The notes under the pieces were generated by a model that was not told the DNA's origin, made no database searches, and saw nothing but the letters and a program-made list of their open reading frames with translations. 64,000 nucleotides of DNA from the NCBI RefSeq assembly GCF_964340395.1, contig NC_135561.1, positions 1,336,001 to 1,400,000 on the forward strand, written 5' to 3'. A program made the position numbers and the translations under genes. This document shows positions 11,333 through 22,197 of the stretch, one piece after another; within the stretch, counting starts at the first letter, position 1, and each line of letters opens with the position of its first letter. Origin of the DNA: Glandiceps talaboti. Its lineage: Eukaryota; Hemichordata; Enteropneusta; Spengelidae.

Positions 11333-14300
11333 TTATTTCTTCCCACTTTTGCCCTTCAGTACTTCTTCTGTTAGAGATTCACTTATTTCTACATCGGGTA
11401 ACGGCGTCCGCCAGTACGTAAAACTGCTATATTCATCAGCTGCGAGGAATTCATACGATGTTCTGCCGTGGAGGGGTGGGAAAAGATGATCTACCAAATC
11501 ACTCAGTTTACTGTACCTGTCAAGAATAAAATAATGTCAGACTGAATTAGTACTTGAAGATGATCATAACACATACATTATTATCAGAAACTGTTTTCAA
11601 AACTATCCATAGTTCATTTGGCGACAACCTTGAATCTTGAAAATATTCAACTTCTTTCATGGGATATACATTTTTTTAACATTCAAATTTGTATTTTTTA
11701 TGATGTGTATGCAAAACAGTCAATGTTGACAAAACATTTTACATAAATACTTGACTCAGCATTTTACACTATGTTGCATTGACCTTTGGCATTCAATTGC
11801 ATTGTGAGAAATCCAAAATGGCTGCCGATGTAGATATAAGTTTATGACCAAGCAAAAGTCGAGAGGTTCTGTCCTAAAGATTATTTTTGCACAAGCACTT
11901 ACATTACTCAAAGAACTATTAATACTTACGAAGTCTGGAACGTCTGAGTCAGTTCATGTTTTATTTCTCCTCTTGGATTGATGGTAAATATCCTTGATAT
12001 TGGAATGGCGAGTGCACGATATGCCCAAACATCCTGTCAAACAAACAAACATACAATTGTTTAGTATGCTTCAATAATTACAGCTTAGTTAGCCACAGCT
12101 GACATCACGTTTGGTGTCCTGCATGTACTTTATAAATGTCAATGTTTTAAGATTTCTGTCTCATAATGTTTATAAACTTCAGACAAGTCAACATACTTCT
12201 TCATGGGCCGACTATGTGACAAGTCAAGAAAGACATACTTTTACACTACAAGATACTGAATTGTCAAAACTTGGCCAAATATTGCCCAGTTTTCATCATT
12301 GTAAATAAAAATAAAGAAATTGTTAAAAGAGGGTTGGAGGTGCCAAACGATTTCAAAGTCAGTCAACATAAACTTATTGTCACATTTAACCAGGTTTACA
12401 CTTCTGGTATGTCAACTTTGCCGATAATAAAATGACGTTTATCTGAGCACATTTATAACTAAGCAGTTGGCCTTTAGGTAAATGTTTTCAACAATTTAAT
12501 ACTTACATTGATCTTGTTACCAAATCCAGCATAGAATGGATTTCTACTGCTTGGAAAGAGAGCTTGGATATCTCGTAGGCAACCAATTTTAAACTCCTCA
12601 GGTTTTCTTTCAATCACTTCTCTGTAAAATAAAGTAACATGTCAATAAATTAGGGTCACATGAATAAAATAATAAATACAACCGATACCCAAAAAATTAA
12701 ACATTTTCAATACATACATCTTCAAATTTGTGAATAGAGAATGCATTCCACATTCACAGTTGCTTTGACCTTTGACATTCAGTGGCATTGTGGGAAATCT
12801 AACATGGCTGCTGTATTAGCCAACTAAATATTTGATTTGACTTTGACTTACTTGTGGAAGGCAGTAATAAGTGAGGTAGGAGACAACAAAAGTGGACCAT
12901 CTGGCAGTGCATTCTGTTCCTGTTTTACGCTCTTCAGATAGCCCTTCGTCAACGATGCTTGGCCAATGGCACGTGCTGAGAGATACAGAAACTGGTAACC
13001 ATTCTTCCTGGCACTGGTGTACAGACTGGCTACACCAGACTGGGTCCAGTCTTTACCAAAAACTGGTAATATCTGGCCCATCACATCAGACTTAGTAATT
13101 GTACCATCGATGTCAGATACGATAACTCTATCATCATGACGCCAGAGGTAGATATTACACTTGCATCGAGATGTGCCTTGGTACTGAGTTGTTACTGAAT
13201 ATACTATTTCATTGGCACCTTCCTGAAGATTGAGTTTTGACTGTGGAGAGACAGACAGAAAATATATAAAGAGAGAAAACTTGAGATCTCTTTCTAAATA
13301 ATATTTCTACCTGCTCATTTCAATGGTAAGAAACTAATATAAAATATCGCATTAACACTTCATCTTGTTCTTTGAATGTGGGGTTCTTTTTTCCAAAAAT
13401 ACAAGTGATGCAAACTTGAAAGCTAAATTAAGCCAGTTTTCTGGTATTTTAGTACTTTTTACTAAAATGTAATACAGCCAGTTTTAAACAGTGACAAGAT
13501 GGAGGTTGTGGTTGGGAGGGGGGGGGTGTGTGGGGGGGGGGGGGTGTGTAGAGTAAACTGTATTGTTCATTGTGAATTCTGAGAGACTTCCCATACTGTA
13601 CTTACAATTTGTTCACTGGACAGCCTTACAGCCTTCTTATATTTCTCCCTGTGTAGTGTCATGACTTGAAGACTACTGTCCTTTGACTTTGGTTTTGGCT
13701 TTATTCTCAAAGACTCTGGCTGGTCATCCTCACTGGAAGAACTGTCACTCTTGTTGCGAGGACTGAAACCAACAATTGAAATAATTTGTATAAGTACTCA
13801 ATCAATTGACTAAAATATAATACAAGTAGTATAAGGTCATTCACTGCACCATGACAACAAACTTGAGAATAAAATAGTTAAGCTGAAATTTATTGCAGCA
13901 TAAATCAATCAATAAATCACTACATGTATGTACACTACTTAATCTATAATTGACACAGACTGGGTCAGGAATTTGATTGTCTTGAAGAGCTCATCATCAG
14001 CAAAGTCATAATTTTTCTACTAACCTGAGTATCAATAAACACTTTGATTAGAATACTTGTGAAATTGTGGAAATTTCAAAACATAACGTTGCTCTCACCT
14101 GGAAGGTTCTTTTTTGGGTGATGATGGGGGACTGTTTGGTTGACTGCTATCACTCAGACCTTTGTCTAGTGCCTTGCCACTGTCTGTTGGTTTGTTGGAA
14201 CGTCTCCATGAGAACCAGGAAGTAAGACGTCCACCTTCTTTCTTGGAAGCATCTTTTGTCAACCTTTCAACTGTGTCCTGTGTACAGAGAAATTAAATGT

Positions 14301-17300
14301 ATATGACATCAGCAATTTGACTTTGTGTGTACAGCATCATGACTTTGCGAGTACAGCATCATGACTTTGTGTGTACAGCATCATGACTTCGTGTGTACAG
14401 CATCATGACTTTGTGAGTACAGCATCATGACTTTGTGAGTACAGCATCATGACTTTGTGAGTACAGCATCATGACTGTGTGAGTACAGCATCATGACTTT
14501 GTGAGTACAGCATCATGACTTTGTGAGTACAGCATAATCAGAAGTGCAAATGACAGCTGCATTTTATGCATATAACAAGAATTTGTGTGTTATGACAGAA
14601 ATTTCAAACTATCCCCAAAAAGATGACTACAGAAGATGTAATTCCATGGTAATGATGACACCAACTCCCCAAAGAAATGACTGACTGAGTTTCTTACCTC
14701 AGGTAGGGGTCTCTGGAACACTACCAGGGACATTATCAATGGACTAGCAGTCTGCCAGTTGTAATATTTACCACCAAATCTGAGGATTAAGTTAGGGTCG
14801 GCAAGTAGGGCTGGATTCTTGCAGAAATCATCATAAGTCACAAGGGACTGTAAGAATTTCTCTACAAAATACAAAACATAGAAAATATCAGTATTTAATT
14901 TGGATTTGAACTCAAACCTTGTATTTAGATAGAACTCCACATAAATGATCCGATGACATAATTTATCATACATATCAAAACATATACAGGAATTCCCTAC
15001 TATGCAATCAATTGTTCTAACAATGCCAGAAAACAATCACAATGTTATAGAAGACATACATCAATATTTACTTTATTCTGGAATATAAGTATTTTCACTT
15101 GAGGAGTGAAACGCTAAATAGAAACTATATAATATTAGCTTGTGCCATTTTAAGACAACACTTCTAGGTATTGTGTACAGTGTCTGTCTATATGACAGCT
15201 GACTTCATGTAAATTTCACGTCATTCAGTATCAAAATTTCGTATCTTACCTAATGGTATTTCTCCTTCTGATTCCTTCAGACCACCACACAGGGATAATG
15301 CCAAGTCACCTAACTGTTCACTGTAAGAAATACAGAAGAAACACAACTTGGTTAATTTCTACAACTACCTACAAAATCGCGGTTTATGCTAAAATAGCAA
15401 ATACGCAACATCTAATACGTAATATTGCCTAACTTGAGGGGTGGAAGTGAGTGTGGTGATAGGGGGAGGGGGTGGGAGGAGGGGGTGGGAGGAGGGGGAG
15501 ACTGTCATCAAGGAAGTGTGAATGTGAAGTTTAGTAAATTACAATGCATGAATACTCAATAAATAAATTTCACTTTCTCAAATGTGCACGTTCATAAGTA
15601 AGGAGGGGGCGGGGGTGGGGGTAGGGTACGCTCATCAAGAAAGTGAAAGCAAGAAGTTTAGTAATTGAAATGCATGAATACTCAATAAACATGTGTGTTA
15701 ATGTGGCAGACCATTTTCACTGTCAACATTTTAAGAGTCAGACAACGGAACAGAAAAGAACAATTTACTTTACACAAATACAAACAAACAAACAACAATA
15801 TGCCATGAAGGTGTGGGATATTAATCCAAGAACTTTCAAACGTTGAATTAAAACCAAAGTAACACAACAATCATTATACTATGCACAAGCCAAGTTATTG
15901 TCTTTGAGCAGAAAATATGGATTATATACCCTGGTTGTTCTACATGACGACAACTCGTGTCTAACGTCACTGATTATGCAGTGCTTCAAATATGAGCCAA
16001 AATATTCCATATCACCATTATTTTTCCCCGATTTTTCATAAATTCTGCTTGAGGTGGTATAATTTTCCAATATTTGTCTTTATTCAGCTGGAAAATATTT
16101 GTTACCTAAGTGTTTGTTACTACTCATCTCACAACTTGTAGTGACAAAGCCCCTTAGTTCACTCGTATTTCCCTTGGCTGAACAATGAAGAGTATTGGAT
16201 AATGATAAATCTAAAAATATACTGTAACAGTGCACAGATAATACAGTGTTATATGATATTAGTTTGATGACAGAATAATGAAAGGTTAATGAAACACCAA
16301 AACGTGTCTTTAATTAGCTTACTAATATGACATACCATTGCCTATGGGATTGTCTCATAACCCAATATTCTCAAAACTGAAAAATATACTTGGTAATTTG
16401 ATTGTGGCACAATAGGTCTAAATATGTAGCAAGGTTTGTAAGTATTAATCCAAAGCACAGTTATATTTTTATTTATTATATTTATAGTTTATTGCAGTTA
16501 TGTAGACACCAGTTGTTGTCGTAGGTTTGAAAAGAATGCTAGAATCAGTTTCCAAAAAGGTGAAATGTAAATGAAGATAAGTTTGGAAACCACTTGCTTT
16601 ATTTTCAAACCTACACATAAGTCGAAGTAAGGAAACAGGAATGTCTTTTTATCGAGATTGGTAGAATAAGAAGAGTTTATACGGTAGAGCACTACTAGAG
16701 GAAGGAAAACCTACCCTGGTTCATCTGTAGAAGTAGTTTTACTTGTATTAGATCTTAGGAAGATGTGTGATGCAGTTAGAATGCTAATAGAAGAGGATGA
16801 AAGTGAAAGGATGATATGTTAGCAGTTACCATGACAACATGCAAATTATCATAACACCCATAATGCGTCTTGTTCTGAAGGGTACTTGTAAATTATCACA
16901 ACATGAACATTCCTATAGGCATTGTAAATTATTGTAACGCCAACAATGCACGTTTCGAAATTCAGCACTCCATAGAGGGATGATATTTGGCACTGCAAAC
17001 TGACATGAAAATTATCACTGCACACAATGATGAAATTCAGTACTGTACACAACAATGAAATTCAGAACTGCAAAGTGAAGAATTTCAGGGATGCGTGCAG
17101 TGATGAATTTCATTGCTGTTACCAGTGCTGAATTTCATCACTGCAGCAGCATTGACCAAGGCAACTCTGCAGCAACACTGCGAGTTATACTGAAATTGTT
17201 TTTCTGCATACAGGTTACTCTACTCTTTTATACATCATCTAAAATACATGAATAATTCTTAACTACCAGCCAATGATTCAACACAACTCAAAATAATCTA

Positions 17301-20300
17301 AGTTACACCTTCATAGAATACGGATGATGAGGCTTAACACCAAAATAACTTTACTACAACAAGAAAATTTACCTTGAATCTTCAAAGGGATGTTGTGTTT
17401 CCAGTCCACTATCAATGCTACCCTCTCCACCACCCTCTATAGAGTTAGGAGACTGTACTGCTAATTGTCGTTCCTCATCAGCTATAGAGGTTGGAGACTG
17501 TGCCGCTACTTGCTGCTCCTCATCAGCTCCTTCCTCTTTGTCTTCCTTATCGTCATCCCTGATTGGTTGGATTTGGTTGCTACCAATGGATCTGAACCAA
17601 TCAAAGTAAGCATTACAATACATACTAATATCAAATAATGTGTCATAAAATAGTATAACAGAAATTTGTGTTTGAAAATGGACAGTACGTTTGAATATAT
17701 TTAAAGAAATAAATTGGAAAAATTGCATTGACATCTAACAAACTCAGTTTAGGATGACTCGAATAAAGATTGAAGTATGGTTTCATTTTCTGTCATGAAA
17801 TATATATTTCAAATGCCTTGAAATCTACTTTTTTGCATGTATAGGTGAAAATGGCTATCAATTCTTGATTATTGGGTTTGATATTGCACATGATTATTTC
17901 TGTTCCCCAACATCTTTTTTTTTTTAATTTCTTTCAACTTTTGAAATAGCTCTTGCCTAGGTAAAGTATCAGGAAGTGTAAAATAGAAAAGAGCAGATTT
18001 TGAATACTTACTGCTTGGGGAAGTAGAGTGCTGCAACTTCAGGGTCTAAGTCATCCAGATTACTTGGTAAATCATCTAGATATATACCGCCCTCTATGCT
18101 TTGACTGTGTCTAATTTTCTTGGTTCTTCTCATAAATCTAAACATACTACCTAGCATCGATTGTTTTTGTTTAGCTTCCTCTGATGAAGTTACATCAGCT
18201 CCAGCCTCCATTGCATGCATTGGTCCTACCTCTATCTCACTGGCAGATGCATGCGTCACTTCTGGTTGAGGTTTAGGTTTTTTGTCAGACTGTTTTTAGT
18301 GGAGAAAAGAAAAATATATGTTGAAAAAATTTGATGATTCACTTAAATTACAACTATAATCAATCAGGAAAGAGATCATTTTTCACTTTCTTATTTCTGC
18401 AATTTCCCAACAGGGTTCTCCCCAGCCTCAATGATTTGCCGGTCAGTTTTACGTATTCATGAGCACTGATATTTATTTAAATTGGTTGGTACTACTATAA
18501 GCCTCTGTGAATCACATTCATTCTTCATTAAAACGAGACAAGTTGGAATATTTCATCAGATTGCATTTTTCTGAATCCTGTTTATCAGTACTTGTCACTC
18601 TGGATAGAAATCTTTGCCAACAAAGCCTTACAATATTCATTAACCCTTTCATGACAAGAATTTTGTCCAAACAATTTTGGCGGGAATGTTTTCAGTATTG
18701 AAGGGGTTAATGAATTACCTCTGGAATTTCTGGAAGTTCTCCCCAGTTCCATTTTACTTCTTGAGACAGTATTTCAGAATCATTTCTCTGTAGTTCAACT
18801 TCAGTGTCACTTTTTGGTGTACCTGGTCTTGGACTTGTTAGTGGACTGCAATAAAATAGAAAGTGTCAGAGTGATAACAGAGCCACAATTTCAGAGTGGT
18901 AACAGAGCCACAATTTCAGAGTGGTAACAGAGCCACAATTTCAGAGTGGTAACAGAGCCACAATTTCAGAGTGGTAACAGAGCCACAATTTCAGAGTGGT
19001 AACAGAGCCACAATTTCAGAGTGATAACAGAGCCACAATTTCAGAGTGGTAACAGAGCCACCGTGTCTGAGATAAGTTCCTTTCCAGTTAAACAACTAGG
19101 AGGAACCTGATGAAGTTGTGGACAACACTCTCAAGAAAACATTACAGGTAGACATTGGCATTACTGGTACTATTAGTTAGAAAACTCCCTGGGTAGATAT
19201 AATAATGTTTGAGATTATTATATGTATTTACTTCTTTGGTACTGGGTTCAATGTTATACAATTGGTGTATTTGTTAGGTTGGTAACAGTGTGCCCTCTAA
19301 TGTTAGCCAAATTTTGTTGTTGTAAGTAAAAATGAGAAAAACTGTGATTTCTTGTGAGTCACCACATAGTAAGAGATGGGGGGGGACACCAAATTTTGGC
19401 ATGTCACTAGAAATTGTGTGCATCAGTGGCACATCAAATTGGCTTAGAGGGCACACTGCAACGGTAAGTCGGTAAAATCTACCTGAATGTCCAAGTCATT
19501 TTACCTAGGTCGTTAATAAGTGTTTTTGTTTAGAGTGATAAGAAGGTAAAGGTTCACCTTTCATTTTACCAGGGTTTTCTATCAGAGTATTTGTTACCAG
19601 TAATCACAAACCAGAACAAAAACCCTAATTAGTGCTCTCTCAAAGAGTATCCTATAGTGACAATATCTCTACTTCAAGAACATTACAGTAACTGCACACA
19701 TACCTAATTAGTGGAGTGACATCGCCATCGGAAAATGGATGAAAATCTGGGATATATGGATGACCAGTAGCTAATCCCTTCAACTGGGCTTCTTCATCGA
19801 ACTGGATAAATTTACTATGTCTATTCTTATCAGCTGCATTGATACTTGCTATCTCCTCCTCAACTTCGTCATCTGTGGTTATCTCCATTTCAAAGATATC
19901 TTCATCTGACTCATCTCTAGGCATCACATCATCTGTCATACTCACATGACTATCTTGTCTCTCAAAACTACTGGTTTTCACATTATTACCCTTTCCACTC
20001 TTTCTACGCTTCCTTCGCACTTTTACTTTTCGTTTGCTGGGGTCAGATACTGATTTCCTATCACAAGTACTGTCTGCATCAGATAAACTTGCAACACTGC
20101 TGTTCTTGACGAAGTCAAGCTGCGACGTCTTCATTTGCCCATCCCCTGTTTCTATGGTAATCTCCACAGGTTTGCTTACATCTTCAATGTTAATTTTCAC
20201 CGACTCAGTAGGTTCCTTCATGGCATGTGCTACCTCGTCAATGTCAATGACAGTTTTGTCGTCATTGTTAGCACCACTTATATCATTTGAGATCTCCTCA

Positions 20301-21787
20301 ATTGTCAGTTGTTCTAGAGTTTCATCATGGAGTTGCTTGAGTCCATCTTCCATCATTTGGGCATATGATGGAATGGGAGAAGTGGCAAGGTATTCTGGAA
20401 CCTGAAATTATAAGATCAAAGTGAAAGTTACACTCTTGATACCTTTTTTTATTCAGAGGAAATGTGATTGAAAAACAATGTAACACAGTGATTAGGACTG
20501 GACTTCAACACAGACCAACTTGAACATTTAGAAACAACCAACACATATTTTCATCTTAATTCAAACACTCAATGTATGGCCGGCATAGTTAATGTATGAA
20601 TGAGACTCATAATTTTCCACTTGCTCAATTTTTGAGACAGTTGACAATCACAGAGTGGAACACAAATATTTCCTTTCCCCCCTCAACCCAATACCCATCC
20701 ATCCATCTTGATCAACTCCTACCCCATCCCAATCAACTCAACAACCCTAATCCACCTCACCCATTCCCTATTCCATCCCAAACAATGCTGTACACCACCC
20801 AATCCCACCTCCTACCCCCCCCCCCCCCCCCCCCCCCATGGTAAACCACACAACACCTCCCCATCATAACAAACCCTGCTATGTCATGCCTAAACCCCTT
20901 GATATATTTGCATATTATACTAACCTCTCCATCTGTTTCTTCTACAAAGAAAGCTTCTCCGGACTCTCCTAGTTTCATATGTAAATCGACAGGTTCACCA
21001 TTGATTTCAATATCAACCTGAAATATGTAAATCAGCATGGGTTAGTAAGTGAAATGGTTGCTATTTCTATTAGCTGTTTACTGTGTGTAAAAGAATGTTA
21101 AATATAAAACAGAGATGTAGGTAAGAGTTTAATTAAAAGCAATCAAAAATGACCACCTATACTTCTTCAGTTTTCAACATTTTACTAGCTACTCTGAGTT
21201 TCCATTGACTTGTTTTTCGTCCACCCCCCCCCCCCACCCTCCTTTATAATCTTCCATGCATCCAAATACTTCACTATACACTAGGATTAGGAAGGTTTTG
21301 TGAAAAATTCAGACCATCACAATTTTGTCAAAGCTACTTTGTTTAAGCAGGTTCAAATTTGTCTCAAATAATTTCAAATATGTAAATAACTGATGGCATA
21401 ACTTTTTGTATGTCATTTCTCACATCATCTTACTGCCCTTTGAGTTTGAGAGGAGATTTTGGGAATACATGATTGTTCTCCCATTCAATATACAAGTTTC
21501 ATCAACACAAGGATACAAACAGTTCCATTCATTTACATGTAGTTCCATTCATTTAGTTCCATTCAGAGTATACATAGTTAGTCTTACCACTTTCTCCCTG
21601 CTTCGCAGGACACCCATCTTGCCAAACCTAACGTGGAACGGTGAACACAGAAAAGTACCATCTTGTTGTTGCACCACTATAACATCTATTGCACCTGTTA
21701 GAGTTGCTGCATTGATCTCTTTGTAAAAGTCTTTAAAATTGGACAAAAATCGCCCAAAGTAATTCATACTGTTTTCATTGCACCAAT
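11333..21787 (-). CDS. LPIN: Lipin (phosphatidate phosphatase), complete coding region
   Basis: Mg-dependent phosphatidate phosphatase that makes diacylglycerol for triglyceride and phospholipid synthesis; in animals it is also a nuclear co-regulator. Exons in coding order: 21588-21787 (ATG at 21767), 20925-21017, 19704-20401, 18719-18845, 18012-18289, 17373-17591, 16715-16783 (cassette), 15250-15320, 14698-14861, 14099-14277, 13606-13762, 12852-13240, 12507-12621, 11930-12033, 11333-11516 (TAA). Every junction keeps frame, giving 1008 aa with the cassette or 985 without, against about 890 in vertebrates. Residues 1-91 are the N-LIP domain ([20 protein letters not shown]). Residues ~213-228 are polybasic ([12 protein letters not shown]), a likely nuclear localisation and membrane-binding segment. 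The C-LIP domain carries DIDGT near residue 790. The start matches the family's MNYxG start. An acceptor at 21788 implies an upstream non-coding exon. Confidence 0.97.
11755..11850 (+). repeat. Dispersed repeat, copy 1 (lipin intron)
   Basis: Shares the order TTGACCTTTG, CATTCA, CATTGTG, GAAATC, ATGGCTGC with 12740-12830. Both lie in lipin introns in the same orientation. Confidence 0.5.
12740..12830 (+). repeat. Dispersed repeat, copy 2 (lipin intron)
   Basis: Diverged copy of 11755-11850, with TTTGACATTCAGTGGCATTG and ACATGGCTGCTG. Probably an old non-autonomous element. Confidence 0.5.
12852..13240 (-). CDS. LPIN: Lipin catalytic exon (C-LIP, DxDGT)
   Basis: Contains [12 protein letters not shown], then [20 protein letters not shown], then [14 protein letters not shown] and [13 protein letters not shown] is the haloacid-dehalogenase-type nucleophile motif. 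The segment that is LGHIL (LXXIL co-activator motif) in vertebrates reads MGQIL here. All catalytic-site blocks are intact, so phosphatase activity is expected. Confidence 0.96.
13516..13550. repeat. Poly-G tract in lipin intron
   Basis: Runs of 10 to 15 G on the plus strand (C on the transcribed RNA). Confidence 0.8.
14325..14535. repeat. 22-bp minisatellite, ~9 copies (lipin intron)
   Basis: Unit ACAGCATCATGACTTTGTGT with GTGT/GAGT variants, between two lipin coding exons. Confidence 0.9.
15435..15630. repeat. G-rich repeat block with partial duplication (lipin intron)
   Basis: GGGGGAGGGGGTGGGAGGAG-type runs at 15460-15500 and again at 15603-15625. Each is followed by a similar sentence (CATCAAG, AAGTTTAGTAA, TGCATGAATACTCAATAAA), so a ~150-bp unit is duplicated. 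The runs can form G-quadruplexes. Confidence 0.65.
15890..16200 (+). repeat. Dispersed ~300-bp transposon-like repeat, copy 1
   Basis: Contains the series AGAAAATATG, ATACCCTGGT, GACGACAAC, GTGTCTA, CGTCACTG, ATTATTTTTCCC, TTTTTCATAA and GCTGGAAAATA. The same series in the same order occurs reversed at 58840-59110, and part of it at 49635-49760. No terminal repeats or coding capacity seen. Confidence 0.65.
16715..16783 (-). CDS. LPIN: Candidate 69-nt cassette exon of lipin
   Basis: Flanked by CTATTAG acceptor and GG|GTAGGT donor. In phase it reads [20 protein letters not shown] and then EPG. Its length is a multiple of three and both neighbours have the same junction phase, so inclusion or skipping preserves frame. 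No homologous residues are known to me in other lipins, so it may be optional. Confidence 0.55.
18640..18710. mobile_element. Tiny TTAA-flanked MITE next to a lipin donor
   Basis: A 63-bp segment bounded by TTAA on both sides, with ends CCCTTTCA and TGAAGGGG. TTAA targets plus CCC-ending terminal repeats are typical of piggyBac-type (also Kolobok) elements. Its right TTAA is at positions +9 to +12 of the lipin intron whose donor is at 18718. Confidence 0.6.
18865..19062. repeat. 26-bp minisatellite, ~7-8 copies (lipin intron)
   Basis: Unit AGAGTGGTAACAGAGCCACA followed by ATTTC. Copies are almost identical. Confidence 0.9.
19286..19458. mobile_element. MITE with CAGTGTGCCCTCTAA terminal repeats
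   Basis: Left end CAGTGTGCCCTCTAA; right end is its exact reverse complement TTAGAGGGCACACTG. The interior is about 140 bp and non-coding. The CAG..CTG termini are hAT-like, but no clean 8-bp target duplication is visible. A diverged relative lies at 24643-24773. Confidence 0.75.
19704..20401 (-). CDS. LPIN: Lipin large regulatory exon with polybasic tract
   Basis: Encodes about 233 residues starting [15 protein letters not shown], a conserved lipin block. It holds the basic run [16 protein letters not shown] flanked by serines (candidate phospho-sites) and acidic stretches. Vertebrate lipins use the same kind of tract to bind phosphatidic acid and enter the nucleus. The rest is low complexity and probably disordered. 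Confidence 0.93.
20812..20837. repeat. Poly-C tract (lipin intron)
   Basis: About 22 consecutive C, preceded by C-rich CA-containing DNA from 20677. Confidence 0.9.
20925..21017 (-). CDS. LPIN: Lipin second coding exon (rest of N-LIP)
   Basis: Encodes [20 protein letters not shown], then [11 protein letters not shown]. The glycine of SGEAFF corresponds to the residue mutated (G84R) in a classic mouse Lpin1 fld allele, and it is intact. The exon is 93 nt, phase 0 at both ends. Confidence 0.95.
21588..21787 (-). CDS. LPIN: Lipin first coding exon (N-LIP start)
   Basis: ATG at 21767 begins [20 protein letters not shown], an amphipathic helix, followed by the conserved [19 protein letters not shown]. 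The donor is GTG|GTAAGA. Twenty nucleotides of 5' UTR precede the ATG, after the acceptor TTTCACAG. They contain a second ATG (21779-21777) that opens a four-codon frame whose TGA overlaps the lipin start as ATGA. Confidence 0.95.
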
Positions 21788-21961
21788 CTGTGAAATTAAG
21801 AAAGAACATTGTGCAGAATTAGGATCAATTCTTTATACTCAGTAGACTTTATTTGACATTGTTGTTAGGACAGTACAATATAGTTACTTTGGAATGGTAA
21901 ATTTGGAATGAATACAACGTTTTGATCCATCTACTATGGACCTTGATCACACAATAATTTA

Positions 21962-22197
21962 ATCCCTTACGCAAATGGTCTATAGTATTCCTAAAATATT
22001 ATTCCTATAAGATCTTATAGTATTTTGGCCCCTTTCTTAAAGGAATGCTTTACAATTCCTATAGGAATTAAGATAGTCCTAAAGGAATCTTTTAGGACAG
22101 TCCTATAGGAATGATCAGTCCTATAGGAATCCTATAGGAATATTATAGGTCTTATAGGAATCCTATAAGAATACTATAGAACATTTCCGTAAGGGAT
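21962..22197. mobile_element. MITE with palindromic CCTATAGGAAT body and TA target duplication
   Basis: The left terminus ATCCCTTACGCAAATGGTCT, continuing to ATAGTATTC, matches the reverse complement of the right terminus at 27 of 29 positions. TA flanks both ends (21960-21961 and 22198-22199), as with Tc1/mariner-type insertion. The body is a run of CCTATAGGAAT and TATAAGA words, themselves palindromic. It is related by terminus and body style to 1-455. Confidence 0.8.
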
